Shown in pieces: positions 51,844-60,892 of a stretch of DNA of 64,000 nucleotides (position 1 is its first letter; every line of letters starts with the position of its first letter). Under the pieces are notes generated by a model. It was not told the DNA's origin, did not search any database, and saw nothing but the letters and a program-made list of their open reading frames with translations. The stretch comes from Hymenobacter translucens. Lineage in GTDB: Bacteria; Bacteroidota; Bacteroidia; Cytophagales; Hymenobacteraceae. The stretch is taken from assembly GCF_020685205.1 (NCBI RefSeq), contig NZ_JAJERB010000002.1, positions 558,001 to 622,000 on the forward strand, read 5' to 3'. A program made the position numbers and the translations under genes.

Positions 51844-54081
51844 ATGTTGCACCGCTACCTCTTTGCCCCGCTCGCCGTCCTGCTGCTGGTCGCCGCCCCC
51901 CGCCTCACCCACGCCCAGACCACCGGCTCAGTGGGCATCGGCACCACAGCTCCCGATGCCTCGGCCGCGCTCGACATCGTGAGCACCAGCAAGGGCCTAC
52001 TGCTGCCGCGCGTAGTCAGTGCCGCCGCCATTGCTACCCCGGCCACCGGCCTGCTCGTGTACCAGACCGGCGCCCCGGCCGGCTTCTACTACAACAGCGG
52101 CACGCCCGCCTCCCCGGCCTGGGTGCTGCTCGGCGCCAGCAGCGGCAGCGGGGGCGACAACCTAGGCAACCATACGGCCACCCAATCCCTGACGCTTAAC
52201 GGCAACACGCTCTCCAACAATGGCACCGGCGGCCTGCGCGTGGACAACAGCGGCAACGTGGGCATCGGCACCGCCAGCCCGGCCGGCCCTTTGCAGGTAA
52301 ACGGGGAGCGGATCAACGCAGCCGGCGTGGGCGTCGACCAGGAGCAGGGGCAGAGCTCCGGCTCCGATTTCAAGGTAGGGGCCAGTCAGTCCTTCACGGC
52401 GGGCAGCAGCAACCGGCTGGTGCGGGTCGAAATTGGTATGCACGATTTCGGCGCCGGCCAGGCTACCTTCAACCTGTACCAGGGGGCGGGCACCGGCGGC
52501 ACGCGGCTGAGCACGCAGGTGTTTACCATCACCAACCTCAGCTACAGCTCGACGCTGGTGTACGAGAGTATCGTGCTGCCCACGCCGATACAGCTGACGG
52601 CCGGCCAAGTGTACACCTTGAACGTGGAAACGACCTCGGGCCGGGTCTATTTCTTTTTCCAGAGCAACAACCCCTACGCCGGGGGCACGGCCATCCCCCA
52701 GGGCTTTCCGGGCACCGACGTCGACCTGGCCTTTAAAACCTACATGACCACGCCCTCGGCGGTGGTGTCGGTGCCGGCCCTTACGGTGCTGCCCTCCACC
52801 AACGTGGGCATCGGTACGGCCAGCCCCGCCTACCCGCTGGAAGTGGCTGGTACGGTGTATAGCAGCACCGGCGGCTTCCGCTTCCCGGACGGCACTACCC
52901 AGACCACGGCCGCCGCTACTCCGAACGCCATTCTCAACCAGACCACCCCGCAAAGCGGGGCCAGCTTCAACATCGCAGGCAGCGGTACCATCGGCGGCAG
53001 CAGCTATGTGGCGGGCAACGTGGGCATCGGGACGACTTCTCCCACGCAGAAGCTGGATGTGCGCGGCAACGTGCGCCTGGGCGAGGACGGCAACGGTGCG
53101 GGTGCGGGCCCGGCCATCGAGTGGGTAGGCCCCGGCGTAAGCTCGGACCCGGTAGGCATCTACCGCCTCAACCCCGCTGCCGACCAGAGTGAGCTGCGCG
53201 TGGTAGTGGGCGACGTGCCCGACCTCAGCGACAAGTTCGTGGTGGGCCGCATGGGCGGCACCAGCACCGAGGGCGGCATCCCCACGGGTACCTTCACGCC
53301 TACCTTCAGTGTGAGCAGCACGGGTCAGGTGCAGGCGCCCGGCCTGGCCGGCACCGGTACCCGCGTGGTGACGGCTGATGCCGCCGGCAACCTGGCCACC
53401 CAGGCCCTGCCTGCCGACGCCCAGCAGCTGAGTATTAGCGGCAGCACCCTGGCCATCAGCGGGGGCAACAGCGTGACGCTGCCCACCGCCGCCGGCGACA
53501 ACCTCGGCAACCACACCGCCACCCAGGCCCTCAAACTGGGCACGAATGCTCTGGTGGGCAACGGCGGCACCACCGGCCTTTCGGTAACCAGCACCGGCGA
53601 TGCCCGACTGCCTGCTGCCAATGCCTACACCTACGCCGCGGCCAAAACCTATAACATAACGTACGGCATCAGCGACGTGCAGCCCGAGCAGGAAGGGGCA
53701 GGGGCCTATAAAATTCGCGTCACCTTCGGCAGTGCTGAGTACGTGTACGCTACTTCTGCCCTGCGCATTCCCGTGCACCTGCCGCAGGGAGCCACCATCA
53801 CCGGCATCAAGTGCTACGGCCAGGATACCAACGCGTCCAATGACCTGCGGGTCTATTTCATCTCGGTGCTGCCCGCCGACGCGGGCATGGGTGCCCCCGG
53901 CTCCTATAATGACACCGCCTCTTCCTCGGGCACCCCAGGCTACTCGGTGTTTTCCTTCGTGCCCACCAACTCCCGCATCATCGACAACAACCGGGCGTAC
54001 TACGTGCTGATAAATGCGGCCAGCGAAGACTGTGCCTTTGGGGCCGTGCGTATAACCTACACCGTGACGCAGGCCGAGTAA
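51844..54081 (+). CDS. Secreted tail-fibre-like protein with GNVGIGT repeats
   Basis: 745 residues from ATG 51844. Signal peptide ends HAQT, then VGIGTTAPDASAALDIVSTS near 31-50 as in the preceding gene. NVGIGT motifs recur at about 138 (GNVGIGTASPAGPLQV), 320 (TNVGIGTASPAYPLEV) and 392 (GNVGIGTTSPTQKLDV). NLGNHTATQ segments occur near 105 and 555. The repeat pattern is like long-tail-fibre/adhesin stalks, each unit a beta element. The C-terminal 180 residues form a distinct beta domain (VTFGSAEYVY). No sorting domain. Probably surface-associated, function unknown. Confidence 0.75.
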   Translation: MLHRYLFAPLAVLLLVAAPRLTHAQTTGSVGIGTTAPDASAALDIVSTSKGLLLPRVVSAAAIATPATGLLVYQTGAPAGFYYNSGTPASPAWVLLGASSGSGGDNLGNHTATQSLTLNGNTLSNNGTGGLRVDNSGNVGIGTASPAGPLQVNGERINAAGVGVDQEQGQSSGSDFKVGASQSFTAGSSNRLVRVEIGMHDFGAGQATFNLYQGAGTGGTRLSTQVFTITNLSYSSTLVYESIVLPTPIQLTAGQVYTLNVETTSGRVYFFFQSNNPYAGGTAIPQGFPGTDVDLAFKTYMTTPSAVVSVPALTVLPSTNVGIGTASPAYPLEVAGTVYSSTGGFRFPDGTTQTTAAATPNAILNQTTPQSGASFNIAGSGTIGGSSYVAGNVGIGTTSPTQKLDVRGNVRLGEDGNGAGAGPAIEWVGPGVSSDPVGIYRLNPAADQSELRVVVGDVPDLSDKFVVGRMGGTSTEGGIPTGTFTPTFSVSSTGQVQAPGLAGTGTRVVTADAAGNLATQALPADAQQLSISGSTLAISGGNSVTLPTAAGDNLGNHTATQALKLGTNALVGNGGTTGLSVTSTGDARLPAANAYTYAAAKTYNITYGISDVQPEQEGAGAYKIRVTFGSAEYVYATSALRIPVHLPQGATITGIKCYGQDTNASNDLRVYFISVLPADAGMGAPGSYNDTASSSGTPGYSVFSFVPTNSRIIDNNRAYYVLINAASEDCAFGAVRITYTVTQAE

Positions 54082-54176
54082 GGCCGGGGCGGCCCCGGGT
54101 TTGCGTCGCCGTTACGCTTGCCTTGTCGGTACTTGAACCGTTGATACCTTACCCCGTGGTGACGGGTTCAATAAGC

Positions 54177-54212
54177 AAAAAGGCCCGTCTTCAGCTGAAG
54201 ACGGGCCTTTTT
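54177..54212. terminator. Bidirectional terminator
   Basis: AAAAGGCCCGTCTTCAG paired with CTGAAGACGGGCCTTTT. It serves the plus-strand gene ending at 54081 and the minus-strand lipoprotein ending at 54238. Confidence 0.9.
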
Positions 54213-54237
54213 GGGCTTTCGGGGCGGTATGGTTCGC

Positions 54238-54711
54238 TTAAAAGCTGGCCTGGAACGAGCCGTTGCTGATAACCTTTTCCGGGCCCGAGGTCTGGGTGGG
54301 GGGCGCCGTAAAGGAGAAGGTGCCACGCACGGAGTTATCGGTCACGCTGTTGACGATGATGCCCCCGCTGCCCTGGTTGTTGTTGGCGGCGTAGTTGGTG
54401 CCGTCGTTGTAGATGCCGCTGGCCTGGCCGGTGGAGCTGATCGGCTGCACCCCCACGACCCGCGGAAAGATAATCTGCAGCTTGCTGCCGGTGGCGCTGG
54501 TACCGGTAACGGCAACCAGTCCGGAGGCCGGCTGAAACTGGGCTGTAACGGAGGTAGCCTGCACGGGCGTACCGTCTACGGTCCAGGTCATGCTGGTCGG
54601 TTCCGGTTCATCGTCGCCGCAGGCACCCAGGCCCAGGGTTAAAGCCGCGAGAAGGAAAATGGAGGTAAGCGCCCGGGTTCGCCGGGCGAGGATAGCTAGG
54701 AGGGAGTTCAT
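54238..54711 (-). CDS. DUF6252-like lipoprotein
   Basis: 157 residues from the ATG at 54711 (complement). Signal peptide with lipobox LGAC. Mature protein starts GDDEPEP then MTWTVDGTPVQATSVTAQF, typical of small Bacteroidota calycin-like or DUF6252 lipoproteins. A longer frame exists upstream but breaks the signal peptide. The function is unknown. Confidence 0.75.
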   Translation of the reverse strand: MNSLLAILARRTRALTSIFLLAALTLGLGACGDDEPEPTSMTWTVDGTPVQATSVTAQFQPASGLVAVTGTSATGSKLQIIFPRVVGVQPISSTGQASGIYNDGTNYAANNNQGSGGIIVNSVTDNSVRGTFSFTAPPTQTSGPEKVISNGSFQASF

Positions 54712-55167
54712 CAGGCAAAAGCAATAAGAGATGGACGTATGGCCAAAGATAGGCTTTGACCTGCTGCTCAACACCGGCGCGTCGTTTTTCGCTCCGCGGG
54801 AAATGACCTTTGGCTACGCGTTCAACCAGAAGGTATTCCGCTCACCCGTGGCCTGAAGCGTAGGGCTTAAAAATCGAAGCGCCCGCCCGGCACGGGCCGG
54901 GGGGCGCTTCTTCTAGTTGCGATAGGCGTACTGGATAGCTAACGGGCCGGGGCGGGCATCTGTTGCGCCCCCCGCGGCCGGGGTACTAGGCGGGCAGCGT
55001 GTCCTTGTGGACTTCGGTCTGCCCGATCAGGCGTACGGACTCGTCGAAGATGAGCGTGAAGCTTTCTGGTCGACCCTCTATATCGGGGACGCCGGTTGTT
55101 TAAACCATTCGGGTCGGTTATGGTCTTACCGCTATTCTGATTCCAACTCTCAAAACCATTCTAGCGG
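54712..55167. other. 456-base region with apparent gene remnants
   Basis: A 41-codon frame at 54731-54856 (plus) encodes a beta-barrel-like end (TFGYAFNQKVF). On the minus strand, a stretch from about 55094 to the stop at 54986-54988 encodes FTLIFDESVRLIGQTEV and ends DTLPA; an in-frame stop precedes it. They could be debris of two genes. A GC-rich hairpin (GAAGCGCCC ... GGGGCGCTTC, about 54877-54911) lies between. Not annotated as genes. Confidence 0.4.
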
Positions 55168-56376
55168 ATGCGTACACGCCTACTTGTCTCGCTTGCGCTA
55201 CTGCTGACCCTACTGGTCCGCGGTGCCGTTGCGCAAACCTCCGTCACGCTCACCTGGCAAGGCCGGGTGCGTACCTACTTTGTGTACACGCCCTCGGCCT
55301 ACAATCCGGCCGGGCCCCGAATACCGGTCGTTATGTCGCTGCATCCGGGGCTGAGCAATGCGACCAACCACGCCCAGGCGGCCCGCTGGCAGGTGAAAGG
55401 CAACACCGAGAACTTTATTGCGGTGTATCCCAACGGCACCGCCACGCAGGCGGGAAGCACTAACTATTCCTGGAATGCCTACGAGCCCAGCACCGGGGCC
55501 AACGTCGACGATGTGGGGTTCCTGAATGCGGTGCTCAACCAGGTGATCCGACAATACAGCGTGGATACGACGCGCCTGTACTTGTCCGGTTTTTCCAACG
55601 GGGCCTGGATGACCTTCCGGATGGGCTGCGACTTTACCCGTCGGTTCGCCGCCCTCGGGCCTCTGTCCGGCTCATGGAAGTTCGGGGGCGATGGCCGCTG
55701 CGACCACGGTGGCTGCGACGGCAGCCCGATTCCCGGTACCAGTCCGCCCTCGGCCGAGGCCAGCGTGAACTGCGTACCCGACCGCACCATTCCCATCATG
55801 TACTACCGGGGGACCCGGGAAGCTAACCTGACTGACCGGGCCGTTACCGATCCCATGGTCCCGTACTTCTGGTCGCGCCGGAATCAGTGCCAGACCCTGG
55901 GCGTGCGTGACTCGCTTACGCGCAACGGCGACCTGATCCGCCGGGACCGGTACCCGGGCTGTAGCGGCAATTCGGAGGTGGTGGTGATGAGCGTGGTAGG
56001 TAACTCTCACGTTTGGCATGCCTCCGCTACGGATGAGTTCTGGGACTTCTTCCGGCGCTTTCGGCGCCTGCCTGCCGGTACGGTGCTGGGAGCGGCCAGT
56101 CAGAAACCGCAGGACGCTGCCGGGCTATCAGTGTACCCGAACCCAGCCAATGGCGATGCCTGTACCCTGCTTCTGACCCTGCCAACGGCCCAGCGCGTGA
56201 CCGTGGATCTGCGCGACCTGCAGGGCCGCCTGCTACGGCCGGTGTACGCTCAGGCCACGGCAGCCGGTACCCATACGCTGGCACTGCCCACGGCCGGACT
56301 GCCGGCAGGCCTATACCTGGTGCAGGTGCACACCGAAAGCGGCATCCAGGTAGCCCGGCTGCATCTGCAACGCTAA
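55168..56376 (+). CDS. Secreted CE1-type esterase (PHB depolymerase-like) with T9SS sorting domain
   Basis: 402 residues. Signal peptide ends AVAQ. Alpha/beta-hydrolase with nucleophile Ser143 in SGFSNGAW; a His near SHVWHA (His281 or His284) is the probable base; the CE1 family includes feruloyl and acetylxylan esterases and PHB depolymerases. Cys-rich loop (CDHGGCDGSP) suggests disulfides. C-terminal sorting domain from about 320 (LSVYPNPANG ... GLPAGLYLVQV) directs secretion through the T9SS found in this window. Divergence of substrate cannot be judged. 12 bases before the next gene, likely one transcript. Confidence 0.87.
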   Translation: MRTRLLVSLALLLTLLVRGAVAQTSVTLTWQGRVRTYFVYTPSAYNPAGPRIPVVMSLHPGLSNATNHAQAARWQVKGNTENFIAVYPNGTATQAGSTNYSWNAYEPSTGANVDDVGFLNAVLNQVIRQYSVDTTRLYLSGFSNGAWMTFRMGCDFTRRFAALGPLSGSWKFGGDGRCDHGGCDGSPIPGTSPPSAEASVNCVPDRTIPIMYYRGTREANLTDRAVTDPMVPYFWSRRNQCQTLGVRDSLTRNGDLIRRDRYPGCSGNSEVVVMSVVGNSHVWHASATDEFWDFFRRFRRLPAGTVLGAASQKPQDAAGLSVYPNPANGDACTLLLTLPTAQRVTVDLRDLQGRLLRPVYAQATAAGTHTLALPTAGLPAGLYLVQVHTESGIQVARLHLQR

Positions 56377-56388
56377 TTCTGTAGCTCT

Positions 56389-58020
56389 ATGCGCTTCTAT
56401 CTGATTCTAACGCTGCTGCTGACAAGCGGCTGGCGGCTCTTCGCTCAGCAGCCGGCATTCACCTGGGGCCGGGCCGTGGGCGGGACCGGTGAAGACGTGC
56501 TCCGCGGCATCGGCAACGACGCCCAGGGCAACACCTACCTGACCGGCACCTTCGAGCGGACGCTGTCGCTGGGCTCCACGAGCGTAGCCTCGGTCGGGGC
56601 CACCGACATCGTGCTGGCCAAGCTCACCCGTGCCGGACACGTGCGCTGGGTACGCGCTTTCGGGTCGCCTGGCTTCGACTATACCTTCGACCTCGACAGC
56701 GACGCCAGCGGCAACCTCTACGTTACGGGCGCGTTCCGCTCAGGCTTCACCCTGGGCGGCCAGACGTACACAAGCCGGGGGTCCGCTGATCTGTTTACGG
56801 CTAAGTTTGACAGCGCCGGTAGTGTGCAGTGGGTGCGCACCGGTGGTGGCACGGCCTTCGACAGTGGCAATGAAGTGGCCGTTTCTCCGGCCGGCGCAGT
56901 GCTGGTTATCGGCAACTACTACGGGCCTATGCAGCTGGGCACGGTCGCCCTGCCGCACCAGGACAGCTCAGAGGTGCTGGTAGCGAAATACTCTGACGCT
57001 GGCCAGCTGCAATGGGTGAACACGCTTACCGGGCCCGGCCACGCCCAGGGTCGCGGCATTTCGGCTGATGCTCAAGACAACGTGGTGGTGACGGGCGAAT
57101 TTACGGGCACCCTGCAGGTAGGTAATGTTACGTTGGTCAACCCCTCCACGACCACCCGCGACGTGTTCGTGGCCAAGTACACGCCCGGCGGGCAGCTGCT
57201 GTGGGCACGCCGCTACGGCGGCCCCGGCGAAGACTACGGTCGCGGCGTGGACTGCGACGCCCAGGGCAACCTGTACTGCAGCGGCGTATTTACGGGGGCG
57301 CTGGCCGTCGATGCGCTGGGGCTGAGCAGCACGGCGGGCTCCCGGGACCTGTACCTGTTGAAGCTCGATCCGGGCGGGGCCGCCACATGGGCGCGGCAGT
57401 TTGGCGGCCCCGGTTCCGATGAAGGCTGTGAAATCGAAGTCGACGCGGGCAGCGGGGCGGCTTACCTTTCCGGAGGCTTCTCGGCTACGGCGGCCTTTGG
57501 CTTCGTCTCCCTGACCGCAGTCGGGCAGCGCGACATCGTGGCTCTGAAGGTAGACCGCACCGGGGCCGTACAGTGGGCCCGGGCCAGCGGCGGCGCGGCC
57601 GACGACGTGGCCTACGCACTATGCCTGGACCGGTCACGAGAGGAACTTACGGCCGTGGGTACCTTCACGGGCACCTTTCGCCAGGACCAGACCACCTTCT
57701 CCAGCGCCGGCGGGGTCGACAGCTACGTCTCGCGTCTGGGGCCGATTACGCTCACGGCAACGCAGCCGGCCGTACCAGCAATGGCGTTCCAGGCATTTCC
57801 TAATCCCATAGCAGCCGGCCAGCCCCTGCACCTGCGGCTGCCGGCCGCGGTCGGTGGTACCTACGTGCTGCTCGACGGACTGGGCCAGGTCCGGGCCACC
57901 GGCGCATTGACGGGGACCGAGCCGCTCGTTTCCACAACAGGATTGGGGGCCGGCATGTACGTGCTGTGCCTTGCCCGGCCGGGCTGGGTGGCCGAGCGTC
58001 GCGTTATCGTCGTGCAATAA
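56389..58020 (+). CDS. SBBP-repeat beta-propeller protein with T9SS sorting domain
   Basis: 543 residues. Signal peptide ends FAQQ. Repeated blades of about 60 residues each contain GNTYLTGTF / GNLYVTGAF / NVVVTGEF then LAKL and VRWVR/VQWVR, the SBBP pattern. The C-terminal sorting domain (AFPNPIAAGQ ... GLGAGMYVLCL, about 466-543) targets it to the T9SS. Start ATG 56389 is 12 bases after the esterase gene, so the two are probably co-transcribed. Function unknown, perhaps surface-bound. Confidence 0.85.
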   Translation: MRFYLILTLLLTSGWRLFAQQPAFTWGRAVGGTGEDVLRGIGNDAQGNTYLTGTFERTLSLGSTSVASVGATDIVLAKLTRAGHVRWVRAFGSPGFDYTFDLDSDASGNLYVTGAFRSGFTLGGQTYTSRGSADLFTAKFDSAGSVQWVRTGGGTAFDSGNEVAVSPAGAVLVIGNYYGPMQLGTVALPHQDSSEVLVAKYSDAGQLQWVNTLTGPGHAQGRGISADAQDNVVVTGEFTGTLQVGNVTLVNPSTTTRDVFVAKYTPGGQLLWARRYGGPGEDYGRGVDCDAQGNLYCSGVFTGALAVDALGLSSTAGSRDLYLLKLDPGGAATWARQFGGPGSDEGCEIEVDAGSGAAYLSGGFSATAAFGFVSLTAVGQRDIVALKVDRTGAVQWARASGGAADDVAYALCLDRSREELTAVGTFTGTFRQDQTTFSSAGGVDSYVSRLGPITLTATQPAVPAMAFQAFPNPIAAGQPLHLRLPAAVGGTYVLLDGLGQVRATGALTGTEPLVSTTGLGAGMYVLCLARPGWVAERRVIVVQ

Positions 58021-58059
58021 GCATTATAAAAGCCGCCACTGGCCCGGGGGGCGGATGTG

Positions 58060-58782
58060 CTACAGCTTCATGTACTGCCGCTTGCCCATTTCCTTGTCGG
58101 GCCGGGGCGTTTTAGGATTCTGCTCCAGCAGCTCCCGCACTTGTTCGGGCCGGAGCTGGGTGAAGTCCTTGATAACCGCCATCGGAGCCTGAAACTGGCT
58201 TGGCTTGAGGCCGGAGCTGACGGCAATGACCCGCATCTTCGCCTTGTAGGCGGCCTGTTCGCCCAGCAGGGCATCCTCGAACACCACGCACCGCTCGGGC
58301 GGGATGCCCAGCTGCCGGGCTACCTCGGTGAAGGTGTCGGGGTGGGGCTTGCCTTTTTCTACGTCGGCCTTGCCTACGACCACGTCGAAATACCGGCGCA
58401 GGTCGAGGTGGTCGATGATGTAGCCGATGGTTTCGGGGGCCGAGCCGGTGCCCAGGCCAATCTTAAACCCGGCGTCGCGGGCGGCCTGCAGAAAAGCGCT
58501 GAGGCCCGGGGTTTCCTGGCGCTTGCTCCAGTACAGCACCCGGTACAGAAACTCGCGCTGGGTGGCGTACTCCTTGAGCTGCTTTTCGGGCACCGGGTGG
58601 CGGAATACGGTTTTCAGAATCTCGGTGGCGGGCATGCCGTTGAGGCGGGCCAGCAGGCGGCGGGCGTTGGTGGTCAGGCCCAGGTCGCGAAACAAGAGCT
58701 GGAAGGCGCGGGCCTGGTAGGGCGTGTTGTCAACCAGGACGCCGTCCATGTCGAAGATAAGCGCGTAGGGCTGGTCGGGCAT
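58060..58782 (-). CDS. HAD-superfamily hydrolase (beta-phosphoglucomutase-like)
   Basis: 240 residues. Motif I DMDGVLVDN (10-18), cap helices, motif II GTGS (near 117), motif III Lys in EKGKPHPD, motif IV VFEDALLGEQAA. Resembles beta-phosphoglucomutase and small sugar-phosphate phosphatases. Cytoplasmic. C-terminal tail is basic. The substrate is unknown; single gene, convergent with the propeller gene (39-base gap). Confidence 0.88.
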   Translation of the reverse strand: MPDQPYALIFDMDGVLVDNTPYQARAFQLLFRDLGLTTNARRLLARLNGMPATEILKTVFRHPVPEKQLKEYATQREFLYRVLYWSKRQETPGLSAFLQAARDAGFKIGLGTGSAPETIGYIIDHLDLRRYFDVVVGKADVEKGKPHPDTFTEVARQLGIPPERCVVFEDALLGEQAAYKAKMRVIAVSSGLKPSQFQAPMAVIKDFTQLRPEQVRELLEQNPKTPRPDKEMGKRQYMKL

Positions 58783-58876
58783 CGGAGAAGAGGATAGGGG
58801 AGGGGGTGGAACCGGCGAAGTGTACGCGGCACCAGCAATTTTGGCTGCCGGGACCCGGATTCCGGCGGCGCGGGCC

Positions 58877-58884
58877 TATCTTTG
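58877..58884 (+). promoter_or_regulatory. -7 box TATCTTTG
   Basis: Exact TAnnTTTG match followed by CGG, about 64 bases before the PafA-like gene start. A TTTG exists upstream but at 33 bases, too far. Confidence 0.5.
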
Positions 58885-58947
58885 CGGCCGCCTTCGCCCA
58901 GGGGGCCAGCCGGCCCACTGCACCGGGAGCTTAAACAGGATACCGAT

Positions 58948-60648
58948 TTGAAAAAGAGCTGCTTATTGTTGCTGGCCGCCGGCCTGGCTTTCCCGGCCCT
59001 GGCCCAGAAGGCCGGCAAGGCCCTGCCCCGGCCCAAGCTGGTGGTCGGCGTGGTCGTGGACCAGATGCGCTACGACTACCTGTACCGCTACTGGAGCAAG
59101 TACGGCAGCGGGGGCTTCCGCCGCCTGCTGGGCGAGGGATTCAGCTACGAGAACACCCAGTACAACTACGTACCTACCTATACCGGCCCGGGCCACGCCA
59201 GCATCTACACCGGCACTACGCCCTCGGGCCACGGCATCGTGGGCAACAACTGGTTTGTGCGCGAAGCCGGCAAGGGCACCTACGTGACGGAAGATAAATC
59301 CGTGCAGGGCGTGGGCAGCGCCTCGGCCGAGGGGCAGATGTCGCCCCGCCACATGCTCACCACCACCATCACCGATGAGCTGCGTCTGGCCACGAACTTC
59401 CAGGCCAAGACCATCGGCGTCTGCATCAAGGACCGGGGTTCCATCCTGCCCGCCGGCCACGCCGCCTCGGCCGCCTACTGGTTCGACAATGCCAACGGCG
59501 CCTTTATCACCAGCACCTTCTACACCAAGGAGCTGCCCGAGTGGGTCAAGCAGTTCAATGGCCGCAAGCTGACCGAGCAGTACCTGTCGAAGCCCTGGGA
59601 GACGCTGCTGCCCATCGGGCAGTACACCGAAAGCACGGCCGACGACGTGCCCTGGGAAAACGTATTTGCCGGCGAAGCCAAGCCGGTGTTCCCCCACGAC
59701 CTGCCCACGCTCAGCGGCTTTACGGCCAAGGGCACCGAGCACCAGCGCGCCGGAGCGGCGCCCACCGGCCCCAACTACGGCATTATCCGCTCCACGCCCT
59801 TCGGCAACTCCCTTACCCTGGACTTTGCCCTGGAGGCCATCCGGGCCGAGCAGCTGGGCCAGCGTGGGCAGACCGACTTTCTGGCCCTAAGCTTTTCCTC
59901 AACCGACTACGTCGGCCACCACTTCGGCGTCAACGCCATCGAAACCGAGGACACCTACCTGCGCCTCGACCAGGATATTGCCCGGCTGCTGACCTACCTC
60001 GACAAAACCGTGGGCAAGGGCAATGCCCTGGTGTTTTTGTCGGCCGACCACGGCGCGGCGCACTCCCCGGAGTTTCTGAAAGCCCAGCGGATTCCGGCCG
60101 GCTCGGTGGGCCCGCGGCTGTGGCGCGACTCGGTGCAGGCCCAGCTGGTGCGCCGCTACGGGGCCGGGCAGTGGGTGCTGACCTATGAAAACCAGCAGGT
60201 GTACCTGAACCGCCCTCTGATTCAGCAGAAAAAGCTGGACCTGGTGAAGATCCAGGAAGAGGTGGCTGCCATTGCGGTGCAGTTTACCGGCGTCACGCGC
60301 GCCATCACCGCCACCGACCTGATGAAGTCGCACTGGGAAAGCGGGCTGCTGATGGAACTGGAAAACGGCTACCTGCCCAAGCGCAGCGGCGACGTGATGG
60401 TGGTACTGGAGCCGGGCTGGCTGGAGTCCTATGCCTACCCGGTCAACAAAGGCACTACCCACGGCTCGGGCAGCGCCTACGACACCCACGTGCCCCTGGT
60501 GTTCTGGGGCTGGCACGTCCGGCACGGCGAGTCGCACGTCCGGGCCAACATCACCGACATCGCGCCCACTCTGGCCCGCTGGCTCCGCATTCAGGAGCCC
60601 GACGGCTGCACCGGGGAGCCGCTGCTGGAAGTTCTTTCGGGGAAATAG
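58948..60648 (+). CDS. PafA-like alkaline phosphatase
   Basis: 566 residues from TTG 58948, where a signal peptide (LKKSCLLLLAAGLAFPALAQ, the first codon read as Met) starts; no ATG is near. Metal and nucleophile region: VVVDQMRYDYL (metal Asp), PTYTGPGHASIYTG (catalytic Thr), STDYVGHHFG, SADHGAAHS and GSGSAYDTHVPLVFWG. These are the marks of the PafA phosphate-irrepressible monoesterase family with Thr nucleophile. It acts in the periplasm. The TTG start is an inference from the signal peptide. Confidence 0.85.
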   Translation: MKKSCLLLLAAGLAFPALAQKAGKALPRPKLVVGVVVDQMRYDYLYRYWSKYGSGGFRRLLGEGFSYENTQYNYVPTYTGPGHASIYTGTTPSGHGIVGNNWFVREAGKGTYVTEDKSVQGVGSASAEGQMSPRHMLTTTITDELRLATNFQAKTIGVCIKDRGSILPAGHAASAAYWFDNANGAFITSTFYTKELPEWVKQFNGRKLTEQYLSKPWETLLPIGQYTESTADDVPWENVFAGEAKPVFPHDLPTLSGFTAKGTEHQRAGAAPTGPNYGIIRSTPFGNSLTLDFALEAIRAEQLGQRGQTDFLALSFSSTDYVGHHFGVNAIETEDTYLRLDQDIARLLTYLDKTVGKGNALVFLSADHGAAHSPEFLKAQRIPAGSVGPRLWRDSVQAQLVRRYGAGQWVLTYENQQVYLNRPLIQQKKLDLVKIQEEVAAIAVQFTGVTRAITATDLMKSHWESGLLMELENGYLPKRSGDVMVVLEPGWLESYAYPVNKGTTHGSGSAYDTHVPLVFWGWHVRHGESHVRANITDIAPTLARWLRIQEPDGCTGEPLLEVLSGK

Positions 60649-60854
60649 GGCTTAGGGCTTAGTACCTGGATACACCAAACCCGCCCGTCATCCTGAGCTT
60701 TGCGAAGGACCTTATCAGAATTGAGCGACAAGCGTAACAACGAATCGTTCTGCGGTGCCAAGGACCTTCGCTTCGCCCCAGGATGACAATGCCCACCCAA
60801 CACCCAGTACCCCAACACCGAATATCCCCCAAACACTAAGCCCTAAGGCCCTAA
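60646..60854. repeat. Nested inverted repeats between the phosphatase and pyrophosphatase genes
   Basis: Outer arms TAGGGCTTAGGGCTTAG (60646-60662, overlapping the stop codon) and the complement at 60836-60854. Inside, a REP-like element at 60687-60787 has ends GTCATCCTGAGC and complement near-match, with GAAGGACCTT/AAGGACCTTCG words. It carries no ORF. Family shared with 8268-8356. Confidence 0.7.
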
Positions 60855-60892
60855 GGCCTAAAATCAACATTTCACACTCCTTTACCTATACA

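Noticed and set aside
52162..53778. A 538-codon minus-strand frame opposite the tail-fibre-like protein
   Set aside because: His/Val/Gly-rich translation with no domain. The plus strand has a signal peptide and NVGIGT repeats.
50100..54081. Prophage tail genes
   Set aside because: Tail-fibre-like repeats occur, but no capsid, terminase, integrase or tail assembly genes are nearby, and both proteins have signal peptides. Such proteins are common in Bacteroidota chromosomes.
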